In this document: positions 1 through 7,906 of the stretch, piece after piece | Layout: each line of letters begins with the position of its first letter | Position numbering within the stretch: position 1 is the first letter of the stretch | DNA from: Acetobacteraceae bacterium | Lineage (GTDB): Bacteria; Pseudomonadota; Alphaproteobacteria; Acetobacterales; Acetobacteraceae | NCBI GenBank assembly: GCA_947475245.1 | Contig: CANJLW010000006.1 | Location: 1-64,000 of the forward strand | Length of the DNA stretch: 64,000 nucleotides | Direction: 5' to 3' | The notes under the pieces: model-generated | Database searches by the model: none | What the model was told of the DNA's origin: nothing | The model's input: the letters and a program-made list of their open reading frames with translations, nothing else | Made by a program: the position numbers and the translations under genes

Positions 1-381
1 CCGACTCTGAGCACCGCTGATGCCGGCAAGGTCCGCCTCGGTGGCTACGCCCCGACGCTGGCGACCGCTGACGCCGGCAAAGTCCGCCTCGGCGGCTACG
101 CCCCGACGCTGGCGACCGCTGACGCCGGCAAAGTCCGCCTCGGCGGTTACGCCCCGACGCTGGCGACCGCTGACGCCGGCAAAGTTCGCCTCGGCGGTTA
201 CGCCCCGACGCTGGCGACCGCTGACGCCGGCAAAGTTCGCCTCGGCGGTTACGCCCCGACGCTGAGCACCGGTGACGCCGGCAAGGTCCGTCTCGGCGGC
301 TATGCCCCGACGCTGTCGACTGCCGATGCCGGCAAGGTCCGCCTCGGCGGTTACGCCCCGTCGCTGCCGACCCCGCGCTAG
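1..381 (+). CDS. 3' end of a 17-residue tandem-repeat protein (partial)
   Basis: This is an open frame entering from the left edge (frame 1) and ending at TAG 379-381, so only the C-terminal 126 residues are visible. The protein is almost entirely a 17-residue repeat with consensus ADAGKVRLGGYAPTLAT. Seven near-identical copies are followed by a short tail ending SLPTPR. The repeat alternates small or glycine residues with a K-V-R-L strand-like core. That would suit a beta-solenoid or other extended secreted structure, but this is inference. I do not recognise the family. Other frames through the repeat are also open, but only this frame ends just ahead of a terminator hairpin. No signal peptide or function can be judged without the upstream part. 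Confidence 0.75.
   Translation, partial: PTLSTADAGKVRLGGYAPTLATADAGKVRLGGYAPTLATADAGKVRLGGYAPTLATADAGKVRLGGYAPTLATADAGKVRLGGYAPTLSTGDAGKVRLGGYAPTLSTADAGKVRLGGYAPSLPTPR
4..360 (+). repeat. 51-bp in-frame tandem repeat array
   Basis: The hexamer GCCGGC recurs at 22, 73, 124, 175, 226, 277 and 328, exactly 51 bp apart. The intervening sequence is nearly identical, with most changes at third codon positions (for example GTC/GTT, GGC/GGT). The period is a multiple of three, so every unit adds 17 residues in frame. The central units are the most similar to each other, as expected for expansion by slippage or unequal recombination. The outer units vary more (GCGACC replaced by AGCACC or TCGACT). 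Confidence 0.95.
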
Positions 382-429
382 TCGGTCGGTTCTTCCAACC
401 AGGACATCTTGTCCCGTACCTGATAAACC

Positions 430-469
430 ACGCATGCCGATCCGCAGGGGTCGGCATGCGTCTGTGTGT
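430..469 (+). terminator. Rho-independent-type terminator of the repeat gene
   Basis: A perfect 11-bp inverted repeat (430-440 with 451-461) can extend inward by three more pairs to leave a GCAG loop. It is followed by TCTGTGTG, a modest T-rich tract. It lies 48 bp after the stop of the repeat gene. The ATG at 456 lies inside the right arm, which argues against that ATG as the start of the next gene. Confidence 0.7.
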
Positions 470-494
470 ACATATCCCCAGCGAGGGCCGCGCC

Positions 495-1280
495 GTGACC
501 GCCTCCGATCAGCCTACCGACAAGCCGCAGGCAGCACCGAAGCTGGTGACCTTTCACCGCTTCATCTCTTCCGCTCGGCTGCCGCAGCGGGCCGATCGTT
601 CGGCGGCGGGATCGCTGCCGACGCGAGCCTTTCGCTATTGTGAGCCGGCGACCTCCGCCTCCGCCTATGGCTACTACATCTTCCCGCCCATCGGCTTCTC
701 CGTCATGTGGGACGGTCACGACATCATGTGGACCTGGGAAGGCGTCGGCGACTGGTTTCCCCTGAAATCCGCTCAATTCCCGGGATTTCGGGACAAATTC
801 GACTCCATCGCGCCGGAAGAGATTCGCGAATACTCCCCCCCGTTCCTGGGCGCATTGCAGGAGCCTGGTCTGCTGCAACTCTGGACCGGTCTTGTGGTCC
901 GCACGGCACCGGGCTGGAGCCTGCTGGTCCGTGCCCCCGCTAACCTGCCGCGCAATGGCGGGTATGAGCCGTTCGAAGGCATTATCGAAACCGATCAATG
1001 GTTTGGGCCACTCATCACCAATATCCGGCTGACCAAAACCAACGTGCCGATCGACTTCCGCCCGGACTATCCGATGCTTCAGGTCCAGCCGATCCCGCGC
1101 TACGCCTATGAAGAAGCGACGCTGAACAACTACGAGCTGGTGCCGGAACTGACCCAGCTTACCCCAGAGGACTGGGACGATTACTACGATACCGTTGTAC
1201 GGCCGCATGTGCAGGAAAAGCGTCCGCGCGGGCAATATGCCGCCGCCGCGCGGAAACGCCGCGCCGCCGAGGAAAAATAG
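495..1280 (+). CDS. DUF6065-like conserved protein
   Basis: This is a soluble protein of about 261 residues with no signal peptide or membrane segment. It has an aromatic-rich core (GYYIFPPIGF, VMWDG, TWEG near the N-terminal third). It is followed by an LWTGL/VRTAPGWSLLVR segment and an acidic C-terminus ending in a basic RKRRA tail. The overall pattern resembles DUF6065 family members; no activity is known to me. I chose GTG 495, preceded at about 7 bp by GCGAGGG, over the in-frame ATG 456 because the latter sits in the terminator stem at 430-461. The gene stands alone, 11 bp before the next plus-strand gene, so the two may be co-transcribed. The family assignment is moderate and the coding call is strong. 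Confidence 0.7.
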   Translation: MTASDQPTDKPQAAPKLVTFHRFISSARLPQRADRSAAGSLPTRAFRYCEPATSASAYGYYIFPPIGFSVMWDGHDIMWTWEGVGDWFPLKSAQFPGFRDKFDSIAPEEIREYSPPFLGALQEPGLLQLWTGLVVRTAPGWSLLVRAPANLPRNGGYEPFEGIIETDQWFGPLITNIRLTKTNVPIDFRPDYPMLQVQPIPRYAYEEATLNNYELVPELTQLTPEDWDDYYDTVVRPHVQEKRPRGQYAAAARKRRAAEEK

Positions 1281-1291
1281 CCGGCTCTTCG

Positions 1292-2029
1292 ATGCGCGTC
1301 CGGTCGTTCGCGTCGGCGTTGCCGGCCCTGATCCTGATTATGTGCTCCCCCGCCGTCGCGGCGGAGTGTCCGGCCCCACCGACGACGACGCGCTTTGACC
1401 TGCCGCGCACGCGCGCCGCGATCAAGGACGCCGAACCGATCGCAATGGTAGCGTTCGGATCATCGTCAACCCTGGGATATCAGGCGTCGAGTCCGGCGGC
1501 GTCGTACCCGGCAGTACTGCAAGCACGACTGACCGCGGCGCTGCCGCAAACGCGATGGACGGTGATCAATCGCGGTGTCAATGGAGAGGACGCGCCGGAG
1601 GCTATGGCAAGGCTGAGCAGCGATGTCATCGCCTATCGGCCCAGGCTCGTCATTTGGCAGGTCGGCGCGAACGACGCATTGCGCGGGACGGACGCGTCAC
1701 TGTTTCAAACACAGGTCCGGGAAGGCGTTCAACGCCTGCGGGCGGCCGACATAGACGTGATTCTGATGGATAATCAACGCGCCCCGAGGATTGCGGCAGC
1801 GCCGAATCCGGCCGAGATCGATGCAGCGCTGCGTTCGCTGGCGGCGGAAACCGGAGTCGGCCTGTTTTCCCGCGGCGAGTTGATGGATTTCTGGTCCGCG
1901 CTTCCGAACGGCGGCCCTTCGGTGATCGCGCAGGACGGACTACATCATAACGATTTGGGTTACCGATGTGTCGCCGACGCGCTCGCGGCGCGGATCGTCC
2001 AATCAGTATCGGTTATGACGCCAGACTGA
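1292..2029 (+). CDS. Secreted SGNH/GDSL-family hydrolase
   Basis: This is a 245-residue protein with a signal peptide of about 24 residues (basic start, hydrophobic core, AVAA cleavage site), so the product is probably periplasmic. Block I is FGSSSTLG (residues 55-62), with the serine of the GxS position as the likely nucleophile. Block III is GAND (125-128), and the acid/base pair falls in DGLHHND (215-221). These are the marks of SGNH esterases or lysophospholipases related to TesA, although the canonical GDS is GSS here. The substrate (acyl ester, acetylated sugar or lipid) cannot be told from sequence. Its 3' end overlaps the convergent regulator gene by 17 bp. Confidence 0.85.
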   Translation: MRVRSFASALPALILIMCSPAVAAECPAPPTTTRFDLPRTRAAIKDAEPIAMVAFGSSSTLGYQASSPAASYPAVLQARLTAALPQTRWTVINRGVNGEDAPEAMARLSSDVIAYRPRLVIWQVGANDALRGTDASLFQTQVREGVQRLRAADIDVILMDNQRAPRIAAAPNPAEIDAALRSLAAETGVGLFSRGELMDFWSALPNGGPSVIAQDGLHHNDLGYRCVADALAARIVQSVSVMTPD

Positions 2030-4106
2030 CTTCCGCCATCAGTTGCTTTGCCCCTTCGGGGATTCCTGCCCGTCGCAGGCCCTCGGCATACAAAAGGCGG
2101 TCTTCGTTGCGTTCGAACGGTGCGTTGTCAAGGAACTGCCGAATGGTGAATTCGGGCTCCAGCGCCAGCAACCGCGTCCGTACCTGCTCGGTTTCTTGCG
2201 GGTTGTTCAGATACCCCAAGGCCGCCAGATACGGCTTGAACCCGGCGGAGAGCGACGAATTCATCTGCGTCGCATTGCGTCCAGCCTCCGCCGATGCCTC
2301 AAAATTCCGCTTCAGGAGGTGGATAACAGTGAAAAACCCGTCAAAGATAAACGCGTTCGGGTCCAGCGGTGACAGCCGCTTGTATCGATTGGCGCGCCGC
2401 TCCGCTTCCTCCGGGTCACCCGCATAGGCACAGGTGATGGCCGATAAGGCCCAGGCCATCGCCAAGTTGGGGTTGAGCGAAAGGGCGCGCTCGTGCAGCG
2501 CCGAGGCTTCGCGCAGGCGACGGTGTAAAAACGCCCGCACATGCCCGGCGATGGTCAGTGCCCTCGCGTCGAATGGATCGAGGATGATCGCGCGCTCCGC
2601 CAGTTCGCCCGCAATTTCCATCATATATTTGGCGTCGGTGGTCCAACCCTGGCCTACCAGGAAGATATGCCAATAGGCATACCAGGCGTGGGCGGAGGCG
2701 TAGTCAGGCTCCACGGCAATGGCCTTGGCGAGATACTCGCCCGCGCGCTCGTAAGGCACGCGTTCCATGCGGTTGATCAGGGGTATGGCGCGCAGCATCA
2801 GGTCGTAGGCGTCGGCATCGATCGGAGGCCGAGCGGACGTGCGGCGGGCTTCGATGAGGAGGATTTCGGGGTCGATCTGGGCAACGACCTCGGCCGCGAT
2901 TTCGTCTTGCAGGGACAGAAGATCGTTCGTTTGCCGGTCGAACCGCCGAGCCCAGACGACCTGGTTACCGGCGCGGAGATCGAGGAGGCGGACGGTGATG
3001 CGCAGGCGATTGCGCACGCGTTGGATGGTCCCGTCCAACAGGAAATCGATCCCGAACGCCTTGCGGATCGCCGACTCGTCGCGGTTGTCGGCGGCAAAAC
3101 GCGCCAGGGAGTTGGACGAAACGACGAACATCCAGCGGAACCGCGCCAGGGCGGTGGTGATTTCCTCGGCGAGACCGGGGGCGAGATGCGCGTCTTCTTC
3201 GGTCACGCCAACAAGTTGCATCGGCAATACGCCGACATGCGCCCCGCCGCGCGAGGGACCCGAGTCCGGCGGTGTCTGGTCGTCGGCGGCCTGCGACGTT
3301 TCCTCGGTCTCTTCCGCCTCAGGTGGGGCGGGTTCGACAACTGCCGGCGGACGAAGGGGAACGCGATTGCTGGCCGGTCCGCGGATTTCGGTCAGCAGCT
3401 TCTGTGTTTCGACGGATGGGGCGGCATCCAGCAGGTCCGCGAGGACCGAACGGCACCGATCGTAGGCCTGGATCGCCATGCCGCGTTCGCCGCGTGCCGC
3501 GTGCGCCCGCATCAGCGCGCGCCATGCACCTTCGTGGGCACGATCTATTTGCAGCAGTCTTTGCGCCGCCGGGATTGTCGTCTCCGGGTCACTTTGTTCG
3601 CGCAGCAGCGCTTCCGCGACGTTGCGGGCACGATCGCGCAGGCGTTCGCGCTCGGTTGTCAGCCACGCGTCAAACGACGGATCGACCCCATCGAGGTCTT
3701 CCAGAAGATCGCCGTCGAGCAGCGACAACGACGCCGGCTGCAGGACGGTCGCGCGCATGACCTCCTCCACATCCACCCAAACAAGCCCGGGCTTCAGCGT
3801 CAGATGGTCCCGCGTGACAGTCAGCAATTCTGTGTTGGTCGCGGACAAGGCATCGAGGAGGCGATGGATTTCCTGACGCAGAGACGCCCGTGCCTGTTCC
3901 TCCGGTCTCCGGCTCCACAGCAATTCCGCGAGGCGTCCGCGCAACGCGGGGCGTGGCGACGACAGAGCGATCGTAGCGAGAAGGGCGCGCGTTTTTCGCC
4001 CAGCCGGCAACACATTCTCGCTGGTGACCGTCCAAGCCTCCATCTGGCCAATCAGCCGAAGCCTGACCACAACAGGGCTGCCGTCTGTAGGGTTCGAATC
4101 TGGCAT
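2013..4106 (-). CDS. BTAD-type transcriptional activator with TolB-like and TPR domains
   Basis: This 697-residue protein has three parts. Residues 10-110 look like the OmpR-type winged-helix lead-in of SARP regulators (RLIGQMEAW, LRGRLAELLW). Residues about 110-245 form the BTAD helical repeat (AHEGAWRALMRAH, YDRCRSVLADLL). After a Pro/Glu-rich linker, a TolB-like N-terminal fold starts near VGVLPMQLVG (about 295). C-terminal TPRs follow from about 430 (EYLAKAIAVEPDYASAHAW, ALSLNPNLAMAWAL). This layout is common in proteobacterial regulators annotated as adenylate-cyclase-like or CadC-like, but no cyclase domain is present here. No membrane helix is evident, so it is probably cytoplasmic. 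Its targets are unknown; the nearest same-strand gene upstream is gshA. Confidence 0.85.
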   Translation of the reverse strand: MPDSNPTDGSPVVVRLRLIGQMEAWTVTSENVLPAGRKTRALLATIALSSPRPALRGRLAELLWSRRPEEQARASLRQEIHRLLDALSATNTELLTVTRDHLTLKPGLVWVDVEEVMRATVLQPASLSLLDGDLLEDLDGVDPSFDAWLTTERERLRDRARNVAEALLREQSDPETTIPAAQRLLQIDRAHEGAWRALMRAHAARGERGMAIQAYDRCRSVLADLLDAAPSVETQKLLTEIRGPASNRVPLRPPAVVEPAPPEAEETEETSQAADDQTPPDSGPSRGGAHVGVLPMQLVGVTEEDAHLAPGLAEEITTALARFRWMFVVSSNSLARFAADNRDESAIRKAFGIDFLLDGTIQRVRNRLRITVRLLDLRAGNQVVWARRFDRQTNDLLSLQDEIAAEVVAQIDPEILLIEARRTSARPPIDADAYDLMLRAIPLINRMERVPYERAGEYLAKAIAVEPDYASAHAWYAYWHIFLVGQGWTTDAKYMMEIAGELAERAIILDPFDARALTIAGHVRAFLHRRLREASALHERALSLNPNLAMAWALSAITCAYAGDPEEAERRANRYKRLSPLDPNAFIFDGFFTVIHLLKRNFEASAEAGRNATQMNSSLSAGFKPYLAALGYLNNPQETEQVRTRLLALEPEFTIRQFLDNAPFERNEDRLLYAEGLRRAGIPEGAKQLMAEVSLAS

Positions 4107-4175
4107 CAGATTTTCACGAGTTGCGTGGCCTTTTGTAAAGCCAGTTGAATTTTTATGCCAACTGTTCCGTTTTGA

Positions 4176-5555
4176 TCAAATGGCTGCTTCTTGAAAGATT
4201 CGGGTCACGTCGCCATGCCATTCTCCGGCATATCGCGCGAGCCAGTGTTCCGCCTGCGACGGAGCGCCCGCGGCGATGGCGCGCAACGGCTCCAGATAGA
4301 TCGTTTCGTCTTCTCCCGACGCGTTCAGGCGACATCGCGCGCGCAGTCCGTCCGTCGCGATGGCGACGACATCTTTCGCGAGATCGCGCAGCGTGCCGCC
4401 CCGCCATGCGGTCGCAAGTCCCTGCCGCGGCACGGCGGCTCGCATGGCGACGGCATCCTGCCAGCCGAGGTCGCTCAGCAAGCCGAGCGCGGCGGTCAGG
4501 GCGGCGTCGTCATAGAGAAGGCCGACCCACAGCGCGGATTGCGCGATCATCATGTCGGTCCGCCCGGCGTCCGCGCCGCGCATTTCCAGGAAGCGCTTGA
4601 TGCGGACATCGGTGAAGGCGGTCGTGGAATGATCGGCGAAATCGCCCAACGTGGCTTCGACGCCAACCAGATTATGCAGGCGACCATTCATGAAATCGCG
4701 GAACGACGCGCCGGCGACGTCGATATAGCCGCCGTCCCGATAGGCGAAATACATCGGCACCGAGTCGACCAGCCATTCGGCGTAGCGCTCAAAGCCAAAC
4801 CCATCCTCGAACATCACCGCCGGTATACCGGAACGCTGATTGTCCGTGTCGGTCCAGACATGCGCGCGATAGGATTGGAACCCGTTCGGCTTGCCCTCGG
4901 TAAAGGGGGAATTGGCGAACAGCGCGGTCGCCAGGGGTTGCAGCAGCAGCGACACACGCAGCTTGCGGAGCATGTCCTGCTCCGACGAATAGTCCAGGTT
5001 CACCTGAACCGTGCAGGTGCGGGTCATCATGTCCAGACCCATCGAACCGACCAGGGGCATATACCGCCGCATGATCTTGTAGCGGCCCTTCGGCATCCAA
5101 GGCATCGCGTCGCGTGTTGCGACGGGATGAAACCCCAAGGGAGAGAACCCGACACGCAGATCGGCCGACACCGCGCGAACCTGCTCGTAATGCGCTTCGA
5201 ACTCGGCGGCCGTGTCGTGCAGCGTTTCCAGCGGACCGCCCGAAAGCTCCAACTGTCCGGCGGGTTCAAGCGAGACAGATGCGGCGCCTTGCTTCAGGCC
5301 GATGATGTTCTCCCCATCCATGATGGGTTCGCCGCCGAAGCGGTGAATACCGTTCAGCACATCGCGGATGGCGCCCGGCTGACCGTCGGACGGTAAGTAA
5401 GGTGGCGTGGTGAGGTCATCGAGACGGAAGCCGAATTTCTCGTGCTCCGTCCCAATGCGAAAGCGATCGGCCGGCTTGCAGCCGACAGCGATGTGGTCTG
5501 CGAGTTGGCGGATCGACGTGATCGGCGTCGCGTCGGCGTCTCCGGGATTGGACAT
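4176..5555 (-). CDS. gshA: Glutamate-cysteine ligase, plant/alphaproteobacterial type
   Basis: This enzyme catalyses ATP-dependent ligation of L-glutamate and L-cysteine, the first step of glutathione synthesis, in the cytosol. The 459-residue product matches the GCS2-type ligases shared by alphaproteobacteria and plants rather than the E. coli type. Supporting stretches are the N-terminal RIGTEHEKFGF, MDGENIIGLKQG, the LELSGGPLETLH segment near residue 115, and the MRRYMP/MTRTCTVQVNLDY region. The length is typical. It lies 36 bp downstream of rsmE on the same strand, an arrangement seen in other alphaproteobacteria, so the pair is probably an operon. gshB is not in the window. Confidence 0.95.
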   Translation of the reverse strand: MSNPGDADATPITSIRQLADHIAVGCKPADRFRIGTEHEKFGFRLDDLTTPPYLPSDGQPGAIRDVLNGIHRFGGEPIMDGENIIGLKQGAASVSLEPAGQLELSGGPLETLHDTAAEFEAHYEQVRAVSADLRVGFSPLGFHPVATRDAMPWMPKGRYKIMRRYMPLVGSMGLDMMTRTCTVQVNLDYSSEQDMLRKLRVSLLLQPLATALFANSPFTEGKPNGFQSYRAHVWTDTDNQRSGIPAVMFEDGFGFERYAEWLVDSVPMYFAYRDGGYIDVAGASFRDFMNGRLHNLVGVEATLGDFADHSTTAFTDVRIKRFLEMRGADAGRTDMMIAQSALWVGLLYDDAALTAALGLLSDLGWQDAVAMRAAVPRQGLATAWRGGTLRDLAKDVVAIATDGLRARCRLNASGEDETIYLEPLRAIAAGAPSQAEHWLARYAGEWHGDVTRIFQEAAI

Positions 5556-5591
5556 GGGATTCCAGGGTGTCTCGGTTGTGAGGACAGGGTA

Positions 5592-6329
5592 CTAGGAGCG
5601 AGGCAAAGCCTGCAACAGGGCAAGTCCGGCGATGCAGGCGGTCTCGGCACGAAGCACGCGTGGTCCCAGGGTTATTGGGGTTACAAACGAGTATCCGCGC
5701 AAGGCGTCAAGCTCCACCCGCGAAAACCCACCTTCAGGCCCGACCAGCAGGCCCGCATTAGGATCGGGTGGCAGCGGTTGCGCGTTCTGCCGCTCCACCG
5801 CCGCGAACAGCGGGCGTTCGGCGGGCCAAAGGTCGAGAATGGCGTGCAGGCGGGCCGGGGCATGGATGGTTGGGATGGTCAGCCGCTCGCATTGTTCGGC
5901 GGCCTCAAGCGCGATCGCGTGCAAGCGCGCCTCGTTCACCCGCCCGGCGTTGGTCCGTTCCGTAAGGACCGGAAGCAGCGCGGAAGCGCCAAGTTCGGTC
6001 GCTTTTTGTACGACCAGATCGGTCGAGTCGCGTTTCAGCAGGGCGAATACCAGCCATGGTCCCGGTTCCGGTGCCTGGATCCGGGTCTGCGTCGTCGGCT
6101 GAAACTGCGCGCGGTCCTTGCGGATCGATTCAATCGTGCCTTGCCATTCCCCGTCGCGACCGTTGAACAGAACGATCGGGTCCCCGGCCGACCGGCGCAT
6201 GACGCCGCCCAGGTAATGCGCCTGCTCCGCCGTCGCGGCGACAGGGCATCCGGCGACAAGGTCGGCATCGACGAACAGGCGGGGAGGAGTCACGGATGGC
6301 GCGCTTTCAGGATTTCGGTTGACCGGCAT
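5592..6329 (-). CDS. rsmE: 16S rRNA (uracil(1498)-N(3))-methyltransferase
   Basis: This SPOUT-family enzyme methylates U1498 of 16S rRNA using S-adenosylmethionine. The 245-residue protein shows the family's C-terminal trefoil-knot signatures: LLVGPEGGFSRVE, LGPRVLRAETA, and the upstream QKATELGASALLPVLTERT. An N-terminal PUA-like segment (HYLGGVMRRSAGDPI) precedes them. The start ATG at 6329 is only 24 bp from the divergent ubiA start, so the two promoters must overlap. gshA follows 36 bp downstream. Confidence 0.95.
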   Translation of the reverse strand: MPVNRNPESAPSVTPPRLFVDADLVAGCPVAATAEQAHYLGGVMRRSAGDPIVLFNGRDGEWQGTIESIRKDRAQFQPTTQTRIQAPEPGPWLVFALLKRDSTDLVVQKATELGASALLPVLTERTNAGRVNEARLHAIALEAAEQCERLTIPTIHAPARLHAILDLWPAERPLFAAVERQNAQPLPPDPNAGLLVGPEGGFSRVELDALRGYSFVTPITLGPRVLRAETACIAGLALLQALPRS

Positions 6330-6353
6330 GTCGTGGGGCGCACACTAACAGCA

Positions 6354-7253
6354 ATGACTCCACATACCGATATCAACGCGAGCGGCCTGATCGCCCGTAT
6401 GCCGCCCGCCTGGCAGCCCTATTTGCTGCTGGCGCGGGTCGATCGACCGATCGGGACGTGGTTGCTGTTCTTGCCGGGATTGTGGGGGATTCTGCTCGCC
6501 CAGGCGAGCGCCTGGGACAGCGTTCGGCTCATTCTTTTGTTCGGTGTCGGCAGTCTGGCCATGCGCGCGGCCGGTTGCGTGGTGAACGATCTCTGGGATC
6601 GCGATATCGATCGGCAGGTCGCGCGCACGGCTGGGCGGCCTTTGGCATCCGGGGCCATTCGTCCCCGTCAGGCGCTGGTGTTCCTGGCGATGTTGCTGCT
6701 GCTCGGTCTTCTCGTCCTGCTGCAACTCAATCCTCTCGCCCAGATGCTGGGCGTTGGGTCGCTGCTGCTGGTGGGGCTATACCCCTTGGCCAAGCGGGTG
6801 ACCTGGTGGCCGCAACTCGTCATGGGGTTCACCTTCGGTTTCGGCGCACCCATGGGCTTCGCCGCGGCCGCCGGGCATATAAACGCGGCCTGGGTGGCGA
6901 TGTATGCTGCGGCGATCCTGTGGGATTTGGGCTTCGACACGATTTACGCCCATCAGGACCGAGAGGATGACGCGCTGGTCGGTGTTCGCTCCACGGCACG
7001 CCTGTTCGGCGAAAAGACCCGGCCCTTCCTGGCGGCCTGCTACGCGGCGGCGGTGGCTATGCTCATCGCCGCCGGATGGCTCTCCAACATCGGCCCATGG
7101 TTCTATCCCGCTCTGCTGCTGCCGGCGGGATTGCTCGCGTGGCAGGTCGCGGCCCTGGATATCAACGACCCCGGCAACTGCCTGCGGCTGTTTCGCGCCA
7201 ACCGTGATGTCGGGTTGGCCGTGGGCCTCGCCCTGCTTGCGGGTTGGTTGTGA
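6354..7253 (+). CDS. ubiA: 4-hydroxybenzoate polyprenyltransferase
   Basis: This integral membrane prenyltransferase attaches the polyprenyl chain to 4-hydroxybenzoate in ubiquinone synthesis. The 299-residue product has about eight or nine hydrophobic helices. It has the first Asp-rich motif NDLWDRDID (residues 78-86) followed by RTAGRPLASG, and the second motif DTIYAHQDREDD, both diagnostic of UbiA. I chose ATG 6354 (MTPHTDIN). The open frame extends about 900 bp further upstream, but that part is antisense to rsmE. The last codons overlap the following methyltransferase start as GTGA. Confidence 0.95.
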   Translation: MTPHTDINASGLIARMPPAWQPYLLLARVDRPIGTWLLFLPGLWGILLAQASAWDSVRLILLFGVGSLAMRAAGCVVNDLWDRDIDRQVARTAGRPLASGAIRPRQALVFLAMLLLLGLLVLLQLNPLAQMLGVGSLLLVGLYPLAKRVTWWPQLVMGFTFGFGAPMGFAAAAGHINAAWVAMYAAAILWDLGFDTIYAHQDREDDALVGVRSTARLFGEKTRPFLAACYAAAVAMLIAAGWLSNIGPWFYPALLLPAGLLAWQVAALDINDPGNCLRLFRANRDVGLAVGLALLAGWL

Positions 7254-7906
7254 CGCCTGAGGAAACCGACGCGTTCATCCTTGCCAACACGGTGATCGGT
7301 GTCGACGTGTTCGTCCCGGAGATTTCCCTGCATCTCGCCACGGAAATCACGCCGATCTGGCGCGCCAGCGAGGCATGGCTGAATGAGCGCAACGTCGAAC
7401 CGCCGTTCTGGGCCTTTGCCTGGCCCGGCGGGTTGGCACTGGCTCGTCATATCTTCGATCATCCCGGACTGGTCGCCGGTAAGCGGGTCCTGGACTTCGC
7501 GGCCGGCGGCGGCATCGCGGCGATTGCCTGCGCGATGATGGGCGCGCAAGTCGAAGCCGCCGATATCGACCCGATCGCGCAGGCGGCGATCCGCGTCAAC
7601 GCGCGCCTGAACGGCGTGGAGGTAGCGGTCGCCCCGGGCGACGTGGTCGGGCTCGCAGGTCGCTGGGATATCGTGATGTGCGGCGACGTCTGTTACGAGG
7701 CACCGATGACCGGCCACATCATGCCATGGCTCACGCGTCTGACCGACACAGCCGAGGTGTGGATCGCCGATCCCGGCCGCAGCTACCTGCCGACGCGCGG
7801 TTTAGAGCCGTTCGCGTCCTACCATATCGCAACCACGTTGGAGTTGGAGGACCGGCCCTTCCGCGATGTAGGGCTTTATCGTTTGTTCCCCTTGGCGGGC
7901 GGCTGA
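7250..7906 (+). CDS. Class I SAM methyltransferase, ETF-beta lysine methyltransferase-like
   Basis: This is a 218-residue Rossmann-fold methyltransferase. Motif I is LDFAAGGG; the preceding PFWAFAWPGGLALAR segment and the later MCGDVCYE motif fit the METTL20/ETFB-KMT group, related to PrmA. Characterised members trimethylate lysines on the beta subunit of electron transfer flavoprotein, but the substrate here is inferred. GTG 7250 overlaps the ubiA stop as GTGA. A TTG six bases upstream is also in frame but less likely. The 3' end overlaps the convergent gene at 7876 by 31 bp. ETF genes are not in the window. Confidence 0.8.
   Translation: MTPEETDAFILANTVIGVDVFVPEISLHLATEITPIWRASEAWLNERNVEPPFWAFAWPGGLALARHIFDHPGLVAGKRVLDFAAGGGIAAIACAMMGAQVEAADIDPIAQAAIRVNARLNGVEVAVAPGDVVGLAGRWDIVMCGDVCYEAPMTGHIMPWLTRLTDTAEVWIADPGRSYLPTRGLEPFASYHIATTLELEDRPFRDVGLYRLFPLAGG

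Noticed and set aside
1-381. CRISPR array suggested by regular repeats at the left edge
   Set aside because: The unit is 51 bp of contiguous repeat with no unique spacers, and it is in frame for coding.
456-494. ATG 456 as start of the DUF6065-like gene
   Set aside because: The codon lies inside the terminator stem 430-461; GTG 495 has a better ribosome site.
20-643. Alternative-frame ORFs through the 51-bp repeats (Arg/Pro/Ser-rich)
   Set aside because: They come from the repeat having a period divisible by three. Frame 1 ends just before a terminator and gives a balanced composition.
2541-4148. 535-residue plus-strand frame across the BTAD regulator
   Set aside because: Opposite strand to a gene with clear BTAD, TolB and TPR domains; no domain in the translation.
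4172-4179. TTGATCAA dyad as an FNR-type site
   Set aside because: Has no 4-base spacer and overlaps the gshA stop codon; no promoter context.
5442-6353. Long N-terminal extension of the UbiA frame
   Set aside because: The extension is antisense to rsmE and lacks any UbiA similarity; ATG 6354 gives the normal length.
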